Assembly (NCBI RefSeq): GCF_016743815.1
Contig: NZ_CP061035.1
Location: 2,110,501-2,174,500 of the forward strand
Source of the DNA: Sphingomonas aliaeris
Lineage (GTDB): Bacteria; Pseudomonadota; Alphaproteobacteria; Sphingomonadales; Sphingomonadaceae
DNA: 64,000 nucleotides
Reading direction: 5' to 3'
The number at the start of each line of letters is the position of its first letter. Positions within the stretch are counted from its first letter, which is position 1. This document shows, piece after piece, positions 28,800-37,792 of this stretch. The translations under genes were made by a program, and so were the position numbers. The notes under the pieces are model-generated. The model searched no databases. It saw nothing but the letters and a program-made list of their open reading frames with translations, and was not told where the DNA came from.

Positions 28800-29902
28800 T
28801 GCGCACGGGGACGGTCAGGACGTGGCTGGCGATCCACAAATGGACCAGCCTCGTCTGCACGCTGTTCCTTCTCATGCTGTGTCTGACCGGATTGCCGCTG
28901 ATCTTCCATGACGAGATCGAGGCGGCGATAGACGACGGTCCTGCGCTTGCGGTGGTGCCGTCGGGAACGCCTCCGCTGCCCCTCGATGCGTTCGTGCGCA
29001 CGGCCACGGCGATGTACCCGGGCGAGCGACCTCTGTTCATGAGCTTCGACGTCGATCGGCCAGTCGTCAACGTCACCACCGGCAAAACTCCGCAACCGGC
29101 TCGCGGCGATTTGCACATCACGGCGATCGATCGTCGAACCGCCCGCCCTGTGGAGGCGCTGGATGAGGATCGCGGCGTGATGGCGTTCATCCTGCGCCTG
29201 CACGTCGATATGTTCGCCGGGCTGCCCGGAAAACTGTTCCTCGGCTTGATGGGGTTCCTGTTCTGCATCTCGATCGTATCGGGGATCGTCGTGTATGCAC
29301 CGTTCATGCGCAAACTGGCGTTCGGCGAGATCCGCACGGCGCGCACGCGCCGGGTACGCTGGCTCGACCTGCACAATCTGCTCGGCATCGCCACCGCCAT
29401 GTGGGTCGGTGTCGTCGGGCTGACCGGCGTGATCAATACGCTGTCCGAGACGTTGGTGGCGATCTGGCGGACCGACCAGCTCGCTGCCCTTACCCGACCT
29501 TATGATGGACAGCCAGCGTTGCCGCCCGCCGCCTGGGGATCACTGGATGCGGCGGTCCGTACGGCACGCGCTGCGGCGCCCGGTACCGACCCGCAATTCG
29601 TCGCCTTTCCGGGCACTCGCTTCAGCAGCGAGCATCATTACGCGGTGTGGCTGAAGGGCGCGACGCCGGCGACGCAGCGCCTGTTGACTCCGGCCTTGAT
29701 CGACGCGCGTACGGGTGAACTTACGGCGATGCGGTCGATGCCGTGGTACATGCTTGCCCTCCGCCTGTCGCAGCCGCTCCATTTCGGCGATTATGGTGGA
29801 ATGCCTATGAAGATCATCTGGGCCTTGCTCGACATCGTGGCGATCGTCGTGCTGGGGAGTGGCATCTATCTCTGGCTCGGCCGAAGGCGGTCGCCGGCAT
29901 GA
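28799..29902 (+). CDS. PepSY-associated transmembrane protein (putative ferrisiderophore reductase)
   Basis: 367-residue inner-membrane protein with four transmembrane helices: about 10-35, 140-165, 190-215 and 335-360. It has the PepSY_TM features WLAIHKWTSLVCTLFLLML and RWLDLHNLLGIATAMWVGVVGLTG with paired His residues that may bind haem. Proteins of this type often sit beside siderophore receptors and are proposed to reduce iron released from them. ATG overlaps the receptor stop by one base (TGATG). Confidence 0.85.
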   Translation: MRTGTVRTWLAIHKWTSLVCTLFLLMLCLTGLPLIFHDEIEAAIDDGPALAVVPSGTPPLPLDAFVRTATAMYPGERPLFMSFDVDRPVVNVTTGKTPQPARGDLHITAIDRRTARPVEALDEDRGVMAFILRLHVDMFAGLPGKLFLGLMGFLFCISIVSGIVVYAPFMRKLAFGEIRTARTRRVRWLDLHNLLGIATAMWVGVVGLTGVINTLSETLVAIWRTDQLAALTRPYDGQPALPPAAWGSLDAAVRTARAAAPGTDPQFVAFPGTRFSSEHHYAVWLKGATPATQRLLTPALIDARTGELTAMRSMPWYMLALRLSQPLHFGDYGGMPMKIIWALLDIVAIVVLGSGIYLWLGRRRSPA

Positions 29903-30096
29903 GACGACGCCGTACCACGTTTGCGATTCCAGCCTTCCTGGCGATCACGTCGTTGGTCGCACTGATCGTCGGGTTACTGGGCGATGGCGTCATCGACTTC
30001 ATCTGCTGGATCGGTATCGCGCTGCCGCTGGCGGCGATCGGTCTTTCCATCGACGGATCACGCCGTTCGAAACACGCCGGCGCGAACCGGCGTTGA
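29899..30096 (+). CDS. Small two-helix membrane protein
   Basis: 65 residues: a basic N-terminus (MRRRRTT) and two hydrophobic segments (about 8-27 and 32-50), then a basic tail. ATGA overlap with the PepSY gene puts it in the siderophore operon. No family recognised. Role may be accessory to the PepSY protein, inferred only from position. Confidence 0.7.
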   Translation: MRRRRTTFAIPAFLAITSLVALIVGLLGDGVIDFICWIGIALPLAAIGLSIDGSRRSKHAGANRR

Positions 30097-30110
30097 CCGG
30101 TACGCCGCCG

Positions 30111-30623
30111 TCAGCCCATCACGTCCTTCACCAATTCGGCGGGCGGCCCCAGCAGTTGTTCCAACATTACGGGCGTGAAATCGCGGACGTCCACACCCAC
30201 GTCGAACTGTCGCGGCATCGGTTTCAGGCGGCCGTGACTATGCCCATGCAAGTTGATCGCCCCCCGATGCTGGCCGTTCCAGCTGCGGAATGCGTAATGA
30301 CACAGGACAAGCTTGCGCCCGTCCAGCTCCAGTTCGGCATAGTCGCCGACGCTGGCCCAGCCCGTCGCCGTCAGCGTCGCCGCAGGATCGTTGTTACCGC
30401 GAAGCAGATGCTTCGTGCCGTTCAATCCCGCGAGCAGGCCGGGGACGTCGGCCGGCCTGCGAGCGACATCGCCCAGATGCCAGACCGTATCGGTTGGCCG
30501 GACGACGGAATTCCAGCGCTCCATCATCACCGCGTCCATCGCCGCGACATCGTTGAACGGCCGGCGCTGGATGTTGATCGTGCGATGATCACCGAAATGG
30601 GTGTCGGCGGTGAAAAAGATCAT
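30111..30623 (-). CDS. Calcineurin-like metallophosphoesterase
   Basis: 170 residues starting MIFFTADTHFGDHRTINIQR. Metal-binding motifs are all present: DTHFGD, HLGDVARR (GDxx), LLRGNND (GNHD type), CHYAF and HLHGHSHGR type GHSHG near residue 140. The fold matches short YfcE/bacteriophage-type phosphoesterases that act on phosphodiesters or nucleotides; substrate unknown. Convergent with the siderophore operon. Confidence 0.85.
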   Translation of the reverse strand: MIFFTADTHFGDHRTINIQRRPFNDVAAMDAVMMERWNSVVRPTDTVWHLGDVARRPADVPGLLAGLNGTKHLLRGNNDPAATLTATGWASVGDYAELELDGRKLVLCHYAFRSWNGQHRGAINLHGHSHGRLKPMPRQFDVGVDVRDFTPVMLEQLLGPPAELVKDVMG

Positions 30624-30715
30624 CAGGGTTCTCGCTTGCGTCGTTTTCGACTGGGCGGAACGTCCGACATTGCGATACGGCACCCTTTCCGCATTCTCTC
30701 GATGATGACACAGTG

Positions 30716-30946
30716 ATGACCGGTGACGACATTCTGCATCTGATAGTAGCGACCCTCGCCCGCAAAATGGGCGGAAGTACGCGGCGCTGGCGTCTGGCGG
30801 TCGGCCCGATCCGGGTACACGATCCCGCGACGCACCCACATTGCAACTGGTCGGTATCACCCTCGGGCGATGCGCGTGACATCGCCGCGATCGAGCATCT
30901 GCTCGACGAACTGAGATTGTCGCATCCGCTGGTCACGCAGCGATAG
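30716..30946 (+). CDS. Hypothetical protein
   Basis: 76 residues without signal peptide or transmembrane segment. Notable only for HPHCNWSVSPSGDARDIAAIEHLLDE. It is a type of small protein commonly found in sphingomonads, but I do not recognise a function. ATG at 30716 is preferred to GTG at 30713. It ends 26 bases before the DsbA-like gene and may be co-transcribed with it. Confidence 0.55.
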   Translation: MTGDDILHLIVATLARKMGGSTRRWRLAVGPIRVHDPATHPHCNWSVSPSGDARDIAAIEHLLDELRLSHPLVTQR

Positions 30947-30972
30947 CCGCCTCAGACATCAGAAAGGGCAAG

Positions 30973-31614
30973 ATGCCGGGACCGATCAATCGACGGCAGG
31001 CGATCGGGCTGGGCGCGGTGGTTCTTGGCGGCTGGGCAGTCGGCCAGGTGTTGCGCCGGACTGCACCGATAGGGCGAGATATCGGCGACGCCGCGACCCC
31101 TATCGTGGCCGGCGGCGGCTCGCCCGAAGACGGTCCGGACGACGCCTCGTTGCGGCTCGCCGTGTTTACCGACTATCGGTGCCCCGCCTGCCGGCACGCC
31201 TTTCCGGCGATGGAGGAGGCGGTGCGTACCGATGGCAAGGTGCGGGTGATCTACAAGGACTGGCCGATATTCGGTCCGGCATCCGAACGCGCCGCAATGG
31301 TCGCGCTGGGCTGCGCCGAACAGGGGATTTATCCTGCCGTCCATCGCCTCTTGATGACCGACAGTCGAAAGATCGACGATGACATGCTGCGTGATCTCGT
31401 GGCTTCGGCGGGCGGGGACTGGCCCCGCGTCACCGGCTGGCTGCGTCGGAACTTGCACGCGGTCGAAGCACGGCTACGTGTGAATGGCCGTGAGGCCTAT
31501 TCGATCGGGCTTACCGGCACGCCGGGCTTTCTTGCCGAACGGTTGCTCGTGATGGGCGCGATAGACGCAGGCGACTTCCGTCGACTGTTCGCCAAAGCGC
31601 GCGCATCCCGGTGA
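30973..31614 (+). CDS. DsbA-like thiol oxidoreductase/disulfide protein
   Basis: 213-residue thioredoxin-fold protein exported by a Tat-like signal (NRRQAIGLGAVVLGG). The active site is CPAC at residues 70-73 in FTDYRCPACRHAF, and the cis-Pro loop is TGTPGFL near residue 180. It probably makes or shuffles disulfides in the periplasm. It is closer to the DsbA_2/thioredoxin_4 group (BdbD-like) than to E. coli DsbA. It ends at a strong hairpin facing the convergent receptor gene. Confidence 0.85.
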   Translation: MPGPINRRQAIGLGAVVLGGWAVGQVLRRTAPIGRDIGDAATPIVAGGGSPEDGPDDASLRLAVFTDYRCPACRHAFPAMEEAVRTDGKVRVIYKDWPIFGPASERAAMVALGCAEQGIYPAVHRLLMTDSRKIDDDMLRDLVASAGGDWPRVTGWLRRNLHAVEARLRVNGREAYSIGLTGTPGFLAERLLVMGAIDAGDFRRLFAKARASR

Positions 31615-31623
31615 GGACCTCCA

Positions 31624-31662
31624 GGTTGCGATGAGCCCGTCGGATGACGGGTCATCGCAACC
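31624..31662. terminator. Strong bidirectional hairpin between convergent genes
   Basis: GGTTGCGATGAGCCCGTC (31624-31641) pairs with GACGGGTCATCGCAACC (31646-31662) with a single bulged G and a four-base loop. It lies between the DsbA-like gene and the receptor gene that converge here. The flanking T-tracts are short, but the stem is long and should stop or protect transcripts from both sides. Confidence 0.7.
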
Positions 31663-31677
31663 TTAGGGATCGGATCT

Positions 31678-34524
31678 TCAGAACTTCGCGCGCGCACCGA
31701 TGGTGAAGTAGGTGCCCACCGCGTCGTAATAGATCGGCCCGGTCGGGCTGAGCGGTGGCTTCTTGTCGAACACGTTGTTGACGTTGAACGACAGCGTGAA
31801 GGCCTCGGTTGCCTTGAATTGCGCGCCGAGGTCCAGATACGTGAACGCCTTCACCCGATTGTTCACCAGCCCTTCGGTCGTCGCGGTGGCGGGGTTGTCG
31901 ACCAGAAGGTGGTTGAACAAGCCCTTCCCGATGTACCGCACGCGTGCGTCGAGGCCTAGCCGCGGGCTCTGATACGTCAGCCCCAGCGTTCCGCGCCAGC
32001 TGGGAATGGCGTTACCGGTGCTGCTGCCGACGTCGCCGGCCGTATCGACGCGTGAAACGCCGGTGTCGAACACGAACTTCTTCACATGCGTCGCCAACGC
32101 CCGAATGCGCAACGTGCCCGGCATCGACGCGCTGAGCGATGACATCTGCAACAGATAGGATGCCTCGATATCGAAGCCCTGGGTCTGGAACGTCGCGATG
32201 TTCTGCGAATTCGAACTGACCTGCGTCACCGTCCCGGTTGCGTCGCGAGTGATCTGCGCGCACGCGGCGGCGCTGCCGTTCCGGCACGCGAGCGTCAGGT
32301 TCGATGCCGACAACGTGGTGATCGCACCGTCGATATCGATGTCATAGTAATCGACGGACACGTTGAACCCACGGAAAAACTTCGGCGAGAAAGTCGCGCC
32401 CAAGGTCGTCGTATGGCCGATTTCCGGCGAGAGATCGGCGTTTCCGCCGCTGAAAGTCGTGACCAGCTGTGGCGCCGGATTATAACCCGAGTTCGCCGCA
32501 AGGCGTCCGGCGCTGTCCTGATCGACCAGCGGCCCGATGTTGATCGAGCGGACGGCGAACAGCTCGGCGATAGTGGGTGCCCGTATGTCACGCGACCGCG
32601 TCCCACGAAGTAACAGCGAGTCGAAGAGGTTGACCGTCGCGCCGCCCTTCCACGACCAGATGCCGCCACTGCGACTGTAATCGGAATACCGCGCCGCGCC
32701 GTTCAGATCGATCTTGAACTTGCCCTCCGCCTCGAAGAGCGGAACGGCGATTTCGCCGAAGCCTTCCTTCACGTTGAAGCCGCCGCTGATCGGGGATCCA
32801 AACAGATTGAGCGGCCCGAAAGCGCCCGCCAGATCGGGTGCGCCACTGACCGACTTCTGTTCTTCCCACCGCGCTTCCGCACCGATGGCGATGCTGATGG
32901 GAGACCGACCCCAGAGCGGAAAGAGATCGCCCTGGATTTCAGCGGCCGCCGCATCGAGCTTGTTCGTGGTGTCGTTCTGCTGCGTGCCACGGATATAGGC
33001 GAGCGACTCTGCCGATGGAGCGTTCAGACCGAACAGGTTCAGGGGACGGCACGCGGGATCGTCATTGGCCGTGCTCGCATCGACGTTGATCGCGCAGGCC
33101 GGCTGGCCGTTGGCCGACGGCACCGCCGCGACGGCGTTGTTGAACCGGGCGACGTTCCGCGCATTGAGGACACGTTGCCGGAAGTCGATCTCGCCGTGGC
33201 TGTAATGTGCCTGCGCCTTCCAGTTGCCGCCGAGATCGATATCGACGCCGATCGCGCCTTCCTTCTGTTCGCGCTTACCGTCGAACACCAGGCGGAACTG
33301 ATTGTCGAAGAAGCGACCCAAGGTGAAGCTAGTCTGCCCGGCAGCCGCCAGACCGCTTCGAATGGTCTGCGACAGGAAGGGATTGTTCGCCTGTATCGTC
33401 AGGCTGCCAAGGCCGATGTCCGGGAGGAAAGGATAGACCGTACGGGACCGGCCATAGGTCGCATCCGCCCACAGCTTCACGTCGCCGAAATCATAGCTCG
33501 CTCGCGCGAACGTGCTGATCCGTTCCAGCGGCGTCGTGACATAGACCGCGTCATAGGTGCCGACTGCATCCACCCCGCCGAGTACCTGCCCCGGAAACGG
33601 CGTTGTCGCCGGGTTGGCTGCCAGCGACGTTCCGCCCTGATATGGTCGCAACGTGCCGTCGTCGTTGAAAATCTGTCCGGCGAAGACACCGCTGGTGATC
33701 AGGCCCGCAGACGCCTGGTTACCGAAATTGACATCGGGTACCAGCACCTGTCGCAGATCGGTGGTGCTGGTCGGCGAAAGGCGGACGATTCCCGCGCTGC
33801 CAAGGTTCCGGCGGCTGTTGCGATCAGAAATCGCCTTGTCCTTCACGTATTCGCCGCTGAACATGATCTGTCCGCGCCCGTCGGCAAATGACGTGCCCAT
33901 CGTGATGTCACCGCCGTAGCGCGCGCCGTCGCCGCGCGACGAGATACCCGATACGCCGCCGACCGTGATGCCTTTCACACTGTCGGAAAGGATGATGTTG
34001 ACCACGCCGGCAACCGCATCCGAGCCATAGGCCGCCGAAGCGCCGCCGGTGACGACTTCGACCCTGCTGACCAATCCCAGCGGTACGTAATTGAGGTTGT
34101 TCTGACCGACGAAGCGCCGCCCGTTGACGAGCGTCAGCGTGCGGTTTGCACCGAGACCTCTCAGATCGACCGGCGCACTGCCGCTGGAAGTGTTGCCGAC
34201 GGACACCTGTGGCGTGACGCTTGGGCGAAAGGCCGGTTGATCGTTCAGGACCTGCTGAAGGTTCGGCCGTTGCCCCTGGCGCAGTTCGACGACGCCGATC
34301 ACGGTGGTCGGCGTGGGTTGATCGAATCCAGCGCGATCGATTCGCGAACCGGTGACGGTGATTTCGCCCTCGTCGGCACCCGCTTCCTCGGCCGGACTAT
34401 CGCTCGTCGGCGATGGCGGAGCGGTCTGTGCCGCTGCCGGTGCGATGGCCAGTGCAGCTGAAAGCGCGAAAATGCTGCAGGTGAGCGTGCTGGTCGCCTT
34501 GGCGCGAATTAATGTCCGGCGCAT
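31678..34524 (-). CDS. TonB-dependent receptor (peptide-locus receptor 1)
   Basis: 948-residue outer-membrane receptor of the large sphingomonad/Xanthomonas type. Signal peptide to about residue 32 (IAPAAAQT); TonB-box-like EITVTGSRIDR; plug with PTPTTVIGVVELRQ, LRGLGANRTLTLVNGRR and VEVVTGGASAAYGSDAVAGVVNIIL; barrel ending with FTIGARAKF. An AGGGGG ribosome site lies eight bases before the ATG. It is divergent from the S15 peptidase, and a copy of the candidate operator lies between them. Substrate is not shown by the sequence; peptides are inferred from the neighbours. Confidence 0.9.
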   Translation of the reverse strand: MRRTLIRAKATSTLTCSIFALSAALAIAPAAAQTAPPSPTSDSPAEEAGADEGEITVTGSRIDRAGFDQPTPTTVIGVVELRQGQRPNLQQVLNDQPAFRPSVTPQVSVGNTSSGSAPVDLRGLGANRTLTLVNGRRFVGQNNLNYVPLGLVSRVEVVTGGASAAYGSDAVAGVVNIILSDSVKGITVGGVSGISSRGDGARYGGDITMGTSFADGRGQIMFSGEYVKDKAISDRNSRRNLGSAGIVRLSPTSTTDLRQVLVPDVNFGNQASAGLITSGVFAGQIFNDDGTLRPYQGGTSLAANPATTPFPGQVLGGVDAVGTYDAVYVTTPLERISTFARASYDFGDVKLWADATYGRSRTVYPFLPDIGLGSLTIQANNPFLSQTIRSGLAAAGQTSFTLGRFFDNQFRLVFDGKREQKEGAIGVDIDLGGNWKAQAHYSHGEIDFRQRVLNARNVARFNNAVAAVPSANGQPACAINVDASTANDDPACRPLNLFGLNAPSAESLAYIRGTQQNDTTNKLDAAAAEIQGDLFPLWGRSPISIAIGAEARWEEQKSVSGAPDLAGAFGPLNLFGSPISGGFNVKEGFGEIAVPLFEAEGKFKIDLNGAARYSDYSRSGGIWSWKGGATVNLFDSLLLRGTRSRDIRAPTIAELFAVRSINIGPLVDQDSAGRLAANSGYNPAPQLVTTFSGGNADLSPEIGHTTTLGATFSPKFFRGFNVSVDYYDIDIDGAITTLSASNLTLACRNGSAAACAQITRDATGTVTQVSSNSQNIATFQTQGFDIEASYLLQMSSLSASMPGTLRIRALATHVKKFVFDTGVSRVDTAGDVGSSTGNAIPSWRGTLGLTYQSPRLGLDARVRYIGKGLFNHLLVDNPATATTEGLVNNRVKAFTYLDLGAQFKATEAFTLSFNVNNVFDKKPPLSPTGPIYYDAVGTYFTIGARAKF

Positions 34525-34583
34525 GAAAATCCCCCTTTGTGTTGCTCATTAGCGATCACGATTACAAGAGGATGTCACGATGT

Positions 34584-34594
34584 CTCGATCAGGA
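34584..34594 (-). promoter_or_regulatory. Candidate operator, imperfect copy (receptor 1/S15 divergent promoter)
   Basis: On the minus strand this reads TCCTGATCGAG, differing from TCCTGATCGGA only in the last two bases. TATTGT, a possible -10 element for the receptor gene, precedes it directly. The same arrangement of -10-like sequence followed by TCCTRATC is seen at 36626-36641. Confidence 0.5.
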
Positions 34595-34685
34595 CAATAG
34601 GCGTCTTGAAGAGAAAACAAGTTTCTAGACATTGGATCGCGATCGGCCGATGATCGTGGCAGATAGCGTCGGGAGAGAGAACGTG

Positions 34686-36587
34686 ATGCGCAGGGCCGGT
34701 ATCGTGATGCGTTTGCTGCCGCTGGTGGCGTTGTGCGCCAATGCTGTATTCCCGATGGCGCCACCGCCGCAGGATCTGGCGAAGTACACGCCCGAAGCGC
34801 TGGATCGCGAAGTCGCGACACTGGGAACCGCACGAAAAGCCTTGATGGTGCCGATGCGCGACGGCGTCCGCCTTTCGACGAACATCTATACCCCGCGCGA
34901 CGCGCGCGGCCCCTTGCCGACCATCCTTTGGAAGACTCCGTATAACGAGCACAACCTGCGCGGGTCAACGCAGCGCTACGTCATCGAGGCGCTTCGGCGT
35001 GGCTATGTCTTCATCGTGCAGAACGAACGCGGTCGGTATTTCTCGGAAGGCACGTTCGAAATTCTTGGGCGTCCCCAGACCGATGGCTATGACACGCTTA
35101 GCTGGATCGCGAAGCAACCCTGGTCCAACGGCAAGGTCGGCACGCTCGGATGCTCCTCCTCCGCCGAATGGCAGTTGGCGCTGGCCGCGCAGAATCATCC
35201 GGCACACGCGGCAATGGTTCCGATGGCGTCGGGCGCGGGCATCGGCAAGGTGGGACGTTTTCAGGAACAGGGCAATTGGTATACCGGCGGAGTTCCGCGG
35301 TCGCTTTTCTGGGTTTGGCTGTACGGCGTCGATACGCCGATACGCCCGCAACTGCCCGCCGGCCTGGACGAGGCCACCCGCGCCAGGGTGTCGCAATATA
35401 ACGATCTTTCCGCCACCAAGCCGAAAGTCGATTGGCCGACGCAGATCCAGCATCTTCCACTCGAGACGATGCTGTCGGACCTCGGCGAGCCGCCTGCGAC
35501 GTTCGAGCAGTTCATCGTCCGCGAGCCGGGCGATCCGGCGTGGCGGACGGGCGGCCTGTATCACGACGACATGGGTTGGGGCGTGCCCGCCTTGTGGTTC
35601 AACTCCTGGTACGACGTGTCGATCGGCCCCAATCTGGAACTGTTCAATCACGCCCGCGCGTCGCGCGACGATCGCGAGGCCAGTGCGAACCAATATGCCG
35701 TCGTCGCACCGGTAACGCATTGCGGCTACGCCAATCTTGGCCCCGACACCGTCGTCGGCAAACGACAAATGGGTGATACCAGCTTCGACGTAAACGGCGC
35801 GGTGTTCGCCTGGTTCGCCCGATGGCTGAAGGGTGAGCGCGGCGCATTCCCGGACTCGACACCGCATGTCCGCTATTTCGCGATGGGCGAAAATAGATGG
35901 AAATCGGCGACCCAATGGCCACCGCTCGCCGCCAAACCGATGCGACTCTATCTGCGCAGCGGCGGTCGCGCGAACACCCTATGGGGTGACGGTCGCCTAG
36001 ATATCGCCGCGCCAGGGCGCGAACCGGCCGATCGTTTCCGCTACGACCCGCTCAATCCTGCGCCGACGGTGGGCGGCGGGGACTGCTGCAACGGCGGGCT
36101 CGTCATTCCGGGCGCATTCGACCAGCGCGGCGTCGAATCCCGGCAGGACGTGCTGGTCTACACCAGCGACCCGCTCGATAAACCCATCGAGGTCAGCGGC
36201 TTCGTGGATGCGGTGCTGAAGGTATCGTCGAGCGCCAAGGACACTGATTTTGCGGTGAAGCTGGTCGATGTCGCGCTGGACGGGACCGCGTGGATCATCG
36301 GCGACACGATCCTGCGCGCGCGTTATCGCGACGGTTTCAACGCACCGAAACTGATGGCGCCCGGCGTGGCATACACGCTGAAACCGTCACCGATCGCCAC
36401 CGCCATCACGTTCGGCAAGGGCCACCGGATCCGCGTCGAGGTGACATCGTCCAACTTCCCGAAATTCGCGCGCAACCTGAACACGGGCGGCGTGATCGCA
36501 AAGGAAACGACCCCGATCGTTGCGGACAACGGCGTTCATCATGACGCGGAACAGGCATCGTACATCGAACTTCCGGTGATTCGATAA
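34686..36587 (+). CDS. CocE/NonD-type S15 peptidase or hydrolase
   Basis: 633-residue exported alpha/beta hydrolase of the X-Pro dipeptidyl-peptidase (S15) superfamily. The ATG at 34686 is chosen because GGGAGAGA lies upstream and it places a signal peptide at the N-terminus (about 1-24). The nucleophile elbow is GCSSSAEWQ with Ser157, and a catalytic His lies in VAPVTHCGYAN. The C-terminal third is the jelly-roll domain typical of CocE and S15 (VSGFVDAVLKVSSSAKDTDF). It may remove N-terminal dipeptides or acyl groups from imported peptides; exact specificity unknown. Confidence 0.85.
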   Translation: MRRAGIVMRLLPLVALCANAVFPMAPPPQDLAKYTPEALDREVATLGTARKALMVPMRDGVRLSTNIYTPRDARGPLPTILWKTPYNEHNLRGSTQRYVIEALRRGYVFIVQNERGRYFSEGTFEILGRPQTDGYDTLSWIAKQPWSNGKVGTLGCSSSAEWQLALAAQNHPAHAAMVPMASGAGIGKVGRFQEQGNWYTGGVPRSLFWVWLYGVDTPIRPQLPAGLDEATRARVSQYNDLSATKPKVDWPTQIQHLPLETMLSDLGEPPATFEQFIVREPGDPAWRTGGLYHDDMGWGVPALWFNSWYDVSIGPNLELFNHARASRDDREASANQYAVVAPVTHCGYANLGPDTVVGKRQMGDTSFDVNGAVFAWFARWLKGERGAFPDSTPHVRYFAMGENRWKSATQWPPLAAKPMRLYLRSGGRANTLWGDGRLDIAAPGREPADRFRYDPLNPAPTVGGGDCCNGGLVIPGAFDQRGVESRQDVLVYTSDPLDKPIEVSGFVDAVLKVSSSAKDTDFAVKLVDVALDGTAWIIGDTILRARYRDGFNAPKLMAPGVAYTLKPSPIATAITFGKGHRIRVEVTSSNFPKFARNLNTGGVIAKETTPIVADNGVHHDAEQASYIELPVIR

Positions 36588-36602
36588 ACAGCGAGAGTCG
36601 TG

Positions 36603-36641
36603 TTGACGTTCTCTATTGCGATAGATACGATCCTAATCAGA
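36603..36641 (+). promoter_or_regulatory. Promoter with overlapping candidate operator
   Basis: TTGACG (36603-36608), a 17-base spacer and TACGAT (36626-36631) form a sigma-70-like promoter for the M19-dgcN operon. TCCTAATCAGA (36631-36641) begins at the last base of the -10 element, where a bound protein would block initiation. An AGGGGG ribosome site follows before the ATG at 36659. Confidence 0.6.
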
Positions 36642-36658
36642 AACACACAGGGGGTGGC

Positions 36659-37789
36659 ATGGCGGGTCTTACACGCAGGGGTGTAATAGGCATCGGGTGC
36701 GCAGCGGCCGTTCCGATGATCAATCGCAACGCCTACGCGCTCGCCGCTTCGGAACCGCGGCGCTATTCGAAGCGGGCGATCGATCTGGTGCGCGAAAGCC
36801 TCGTCATCGACATGCTGGCTCCGATCAAGATCGACTTCGAACCGGCTTTCTATTCGAAACCGATGAGTGCGCAGGACAAAGCCGATTTTCGCGCCAGCGG
36901 CATAACCGGTTTCCATCATGCGGTCGGCCTTGGGGGCGCGAACGCGAAGGAAAGTGCCCTCGCCTTCTTCGCGATCTGGGGCAATTACGTCGCCCGCCAT
37001 GCGCATCTGTTCTGCGCAGTCGGCAAGGCCGCAGACCTCACGCGCGCCAAGCGCGATGGGAAATGCGCGGTCATCATGGGCCTGCAGAATTCGGACCACT
37101 TCCTGCGGCCATCGGACGTGCAGTTCTTCTACGAAATCGGTCAGCGCGTCTCGCAGCTTACTTACAACTCGCAGAACCGTATCGGATCGGGCTCGACCGA
37201 CCGGGTGGACGGTGGCCTCAGCGATTTCGGCGTGGCGATCGTTCAGGAGATGAACAAGGTCGGGATGCTGGTCGACGTTTCGCACAGCGGCGATCGTACG
37301 ACGTTGGACGCGATCGCATTGTCGCCCAAACCGATCGCGATCACCCACAGCAACTGCCGGGCGATCATCGACCATCCACGCGTCAAGACCGACGAGGCTA
37401 TCCGCGCGCTCGGCAAGAAAGGCGGCGTGATGGGGATTACCGGCGTTCGGAACTTCGTCAGCAAGACCGATCCGACGACGATCGCCAACATCGCGGACCA
37501 CATCGACCATGTCGTCAAGGTCGCCGGCATCGACCATGTCGGTATCGGCACCGATTCCGACCTGAACGGCTATGACGACATGCCGGCCGAAGCGAACAAG
37601 CAGCTTCGTGCGGGATACAAGGACAGTTACGCCTTTCGCGAGAAGATCGACGTCGACGGCTTCGACCATCCTCGCAAAATGTACGACCTGACCGAGGAAC
37701 TGATCCGGCGTCGCTATTCCGACACCAACATCAAGGCAGTGCTGGGCGGCAATTTCCAGCGCCTGCTCAGTGCAACCTGGGGCGGCTGA
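36659..37789 (+). CDS. M19 membrane-dipeptidase family protein with altered metal site
   Basis: 376 residues with a Tat-like signal (LTRRGVIGIGCAAA) and the M19 renal-dipeptidase fold. The two downstream His ligands are kept (LVDVSHSGD and AITHSNCRAI), as is GIDHVGIGTDSD. However the first-strand HxD pair is absent (VIDMLAPIKI where DGHND is expected), and the bridging Glu position reads MGLQNS. It is therefore a divergent subfamily whose metal site and activity cannot be assumed. It opens the operon M19-dgcN-transporter-three hydrolases; dgcN follows three bases after its stop. Confidence 0.85.
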   Translation: MAGLTRRGVIGIGCAAAVPMINRNAYALAASEPRRYSKRAIDLVRESLVIDMLAPIKIDFEPAFYSKPMSAQDKADFRASGITGFHHAVGLGGANAKESALAFFAIWGNYVARHAHLFCAVGKAADLTRAKRDGKCAVIMGLQNSDHFLRPSDVQFFYEIGQRVSQLTYNSQNRIGSGSTDRVDGGLSDFGVAIVQEMNKVGMLVDVSHSGDRTTLDAIALSPKPIAITHSNCRAIIDHPRVKTDEAIRALGKKGGVMGITGVRNFVSKTDPTTIANIADHIDHVVKVAGIDHVGIGTDSDLNGYDDMPAEANKQLRAGYKDSYAFREKIDVDGFDHPRKMYDLTEELIRRRYSDTNIKAVLGGNFQRLLSATWGG

Positions 37790-37792
37790 ACC

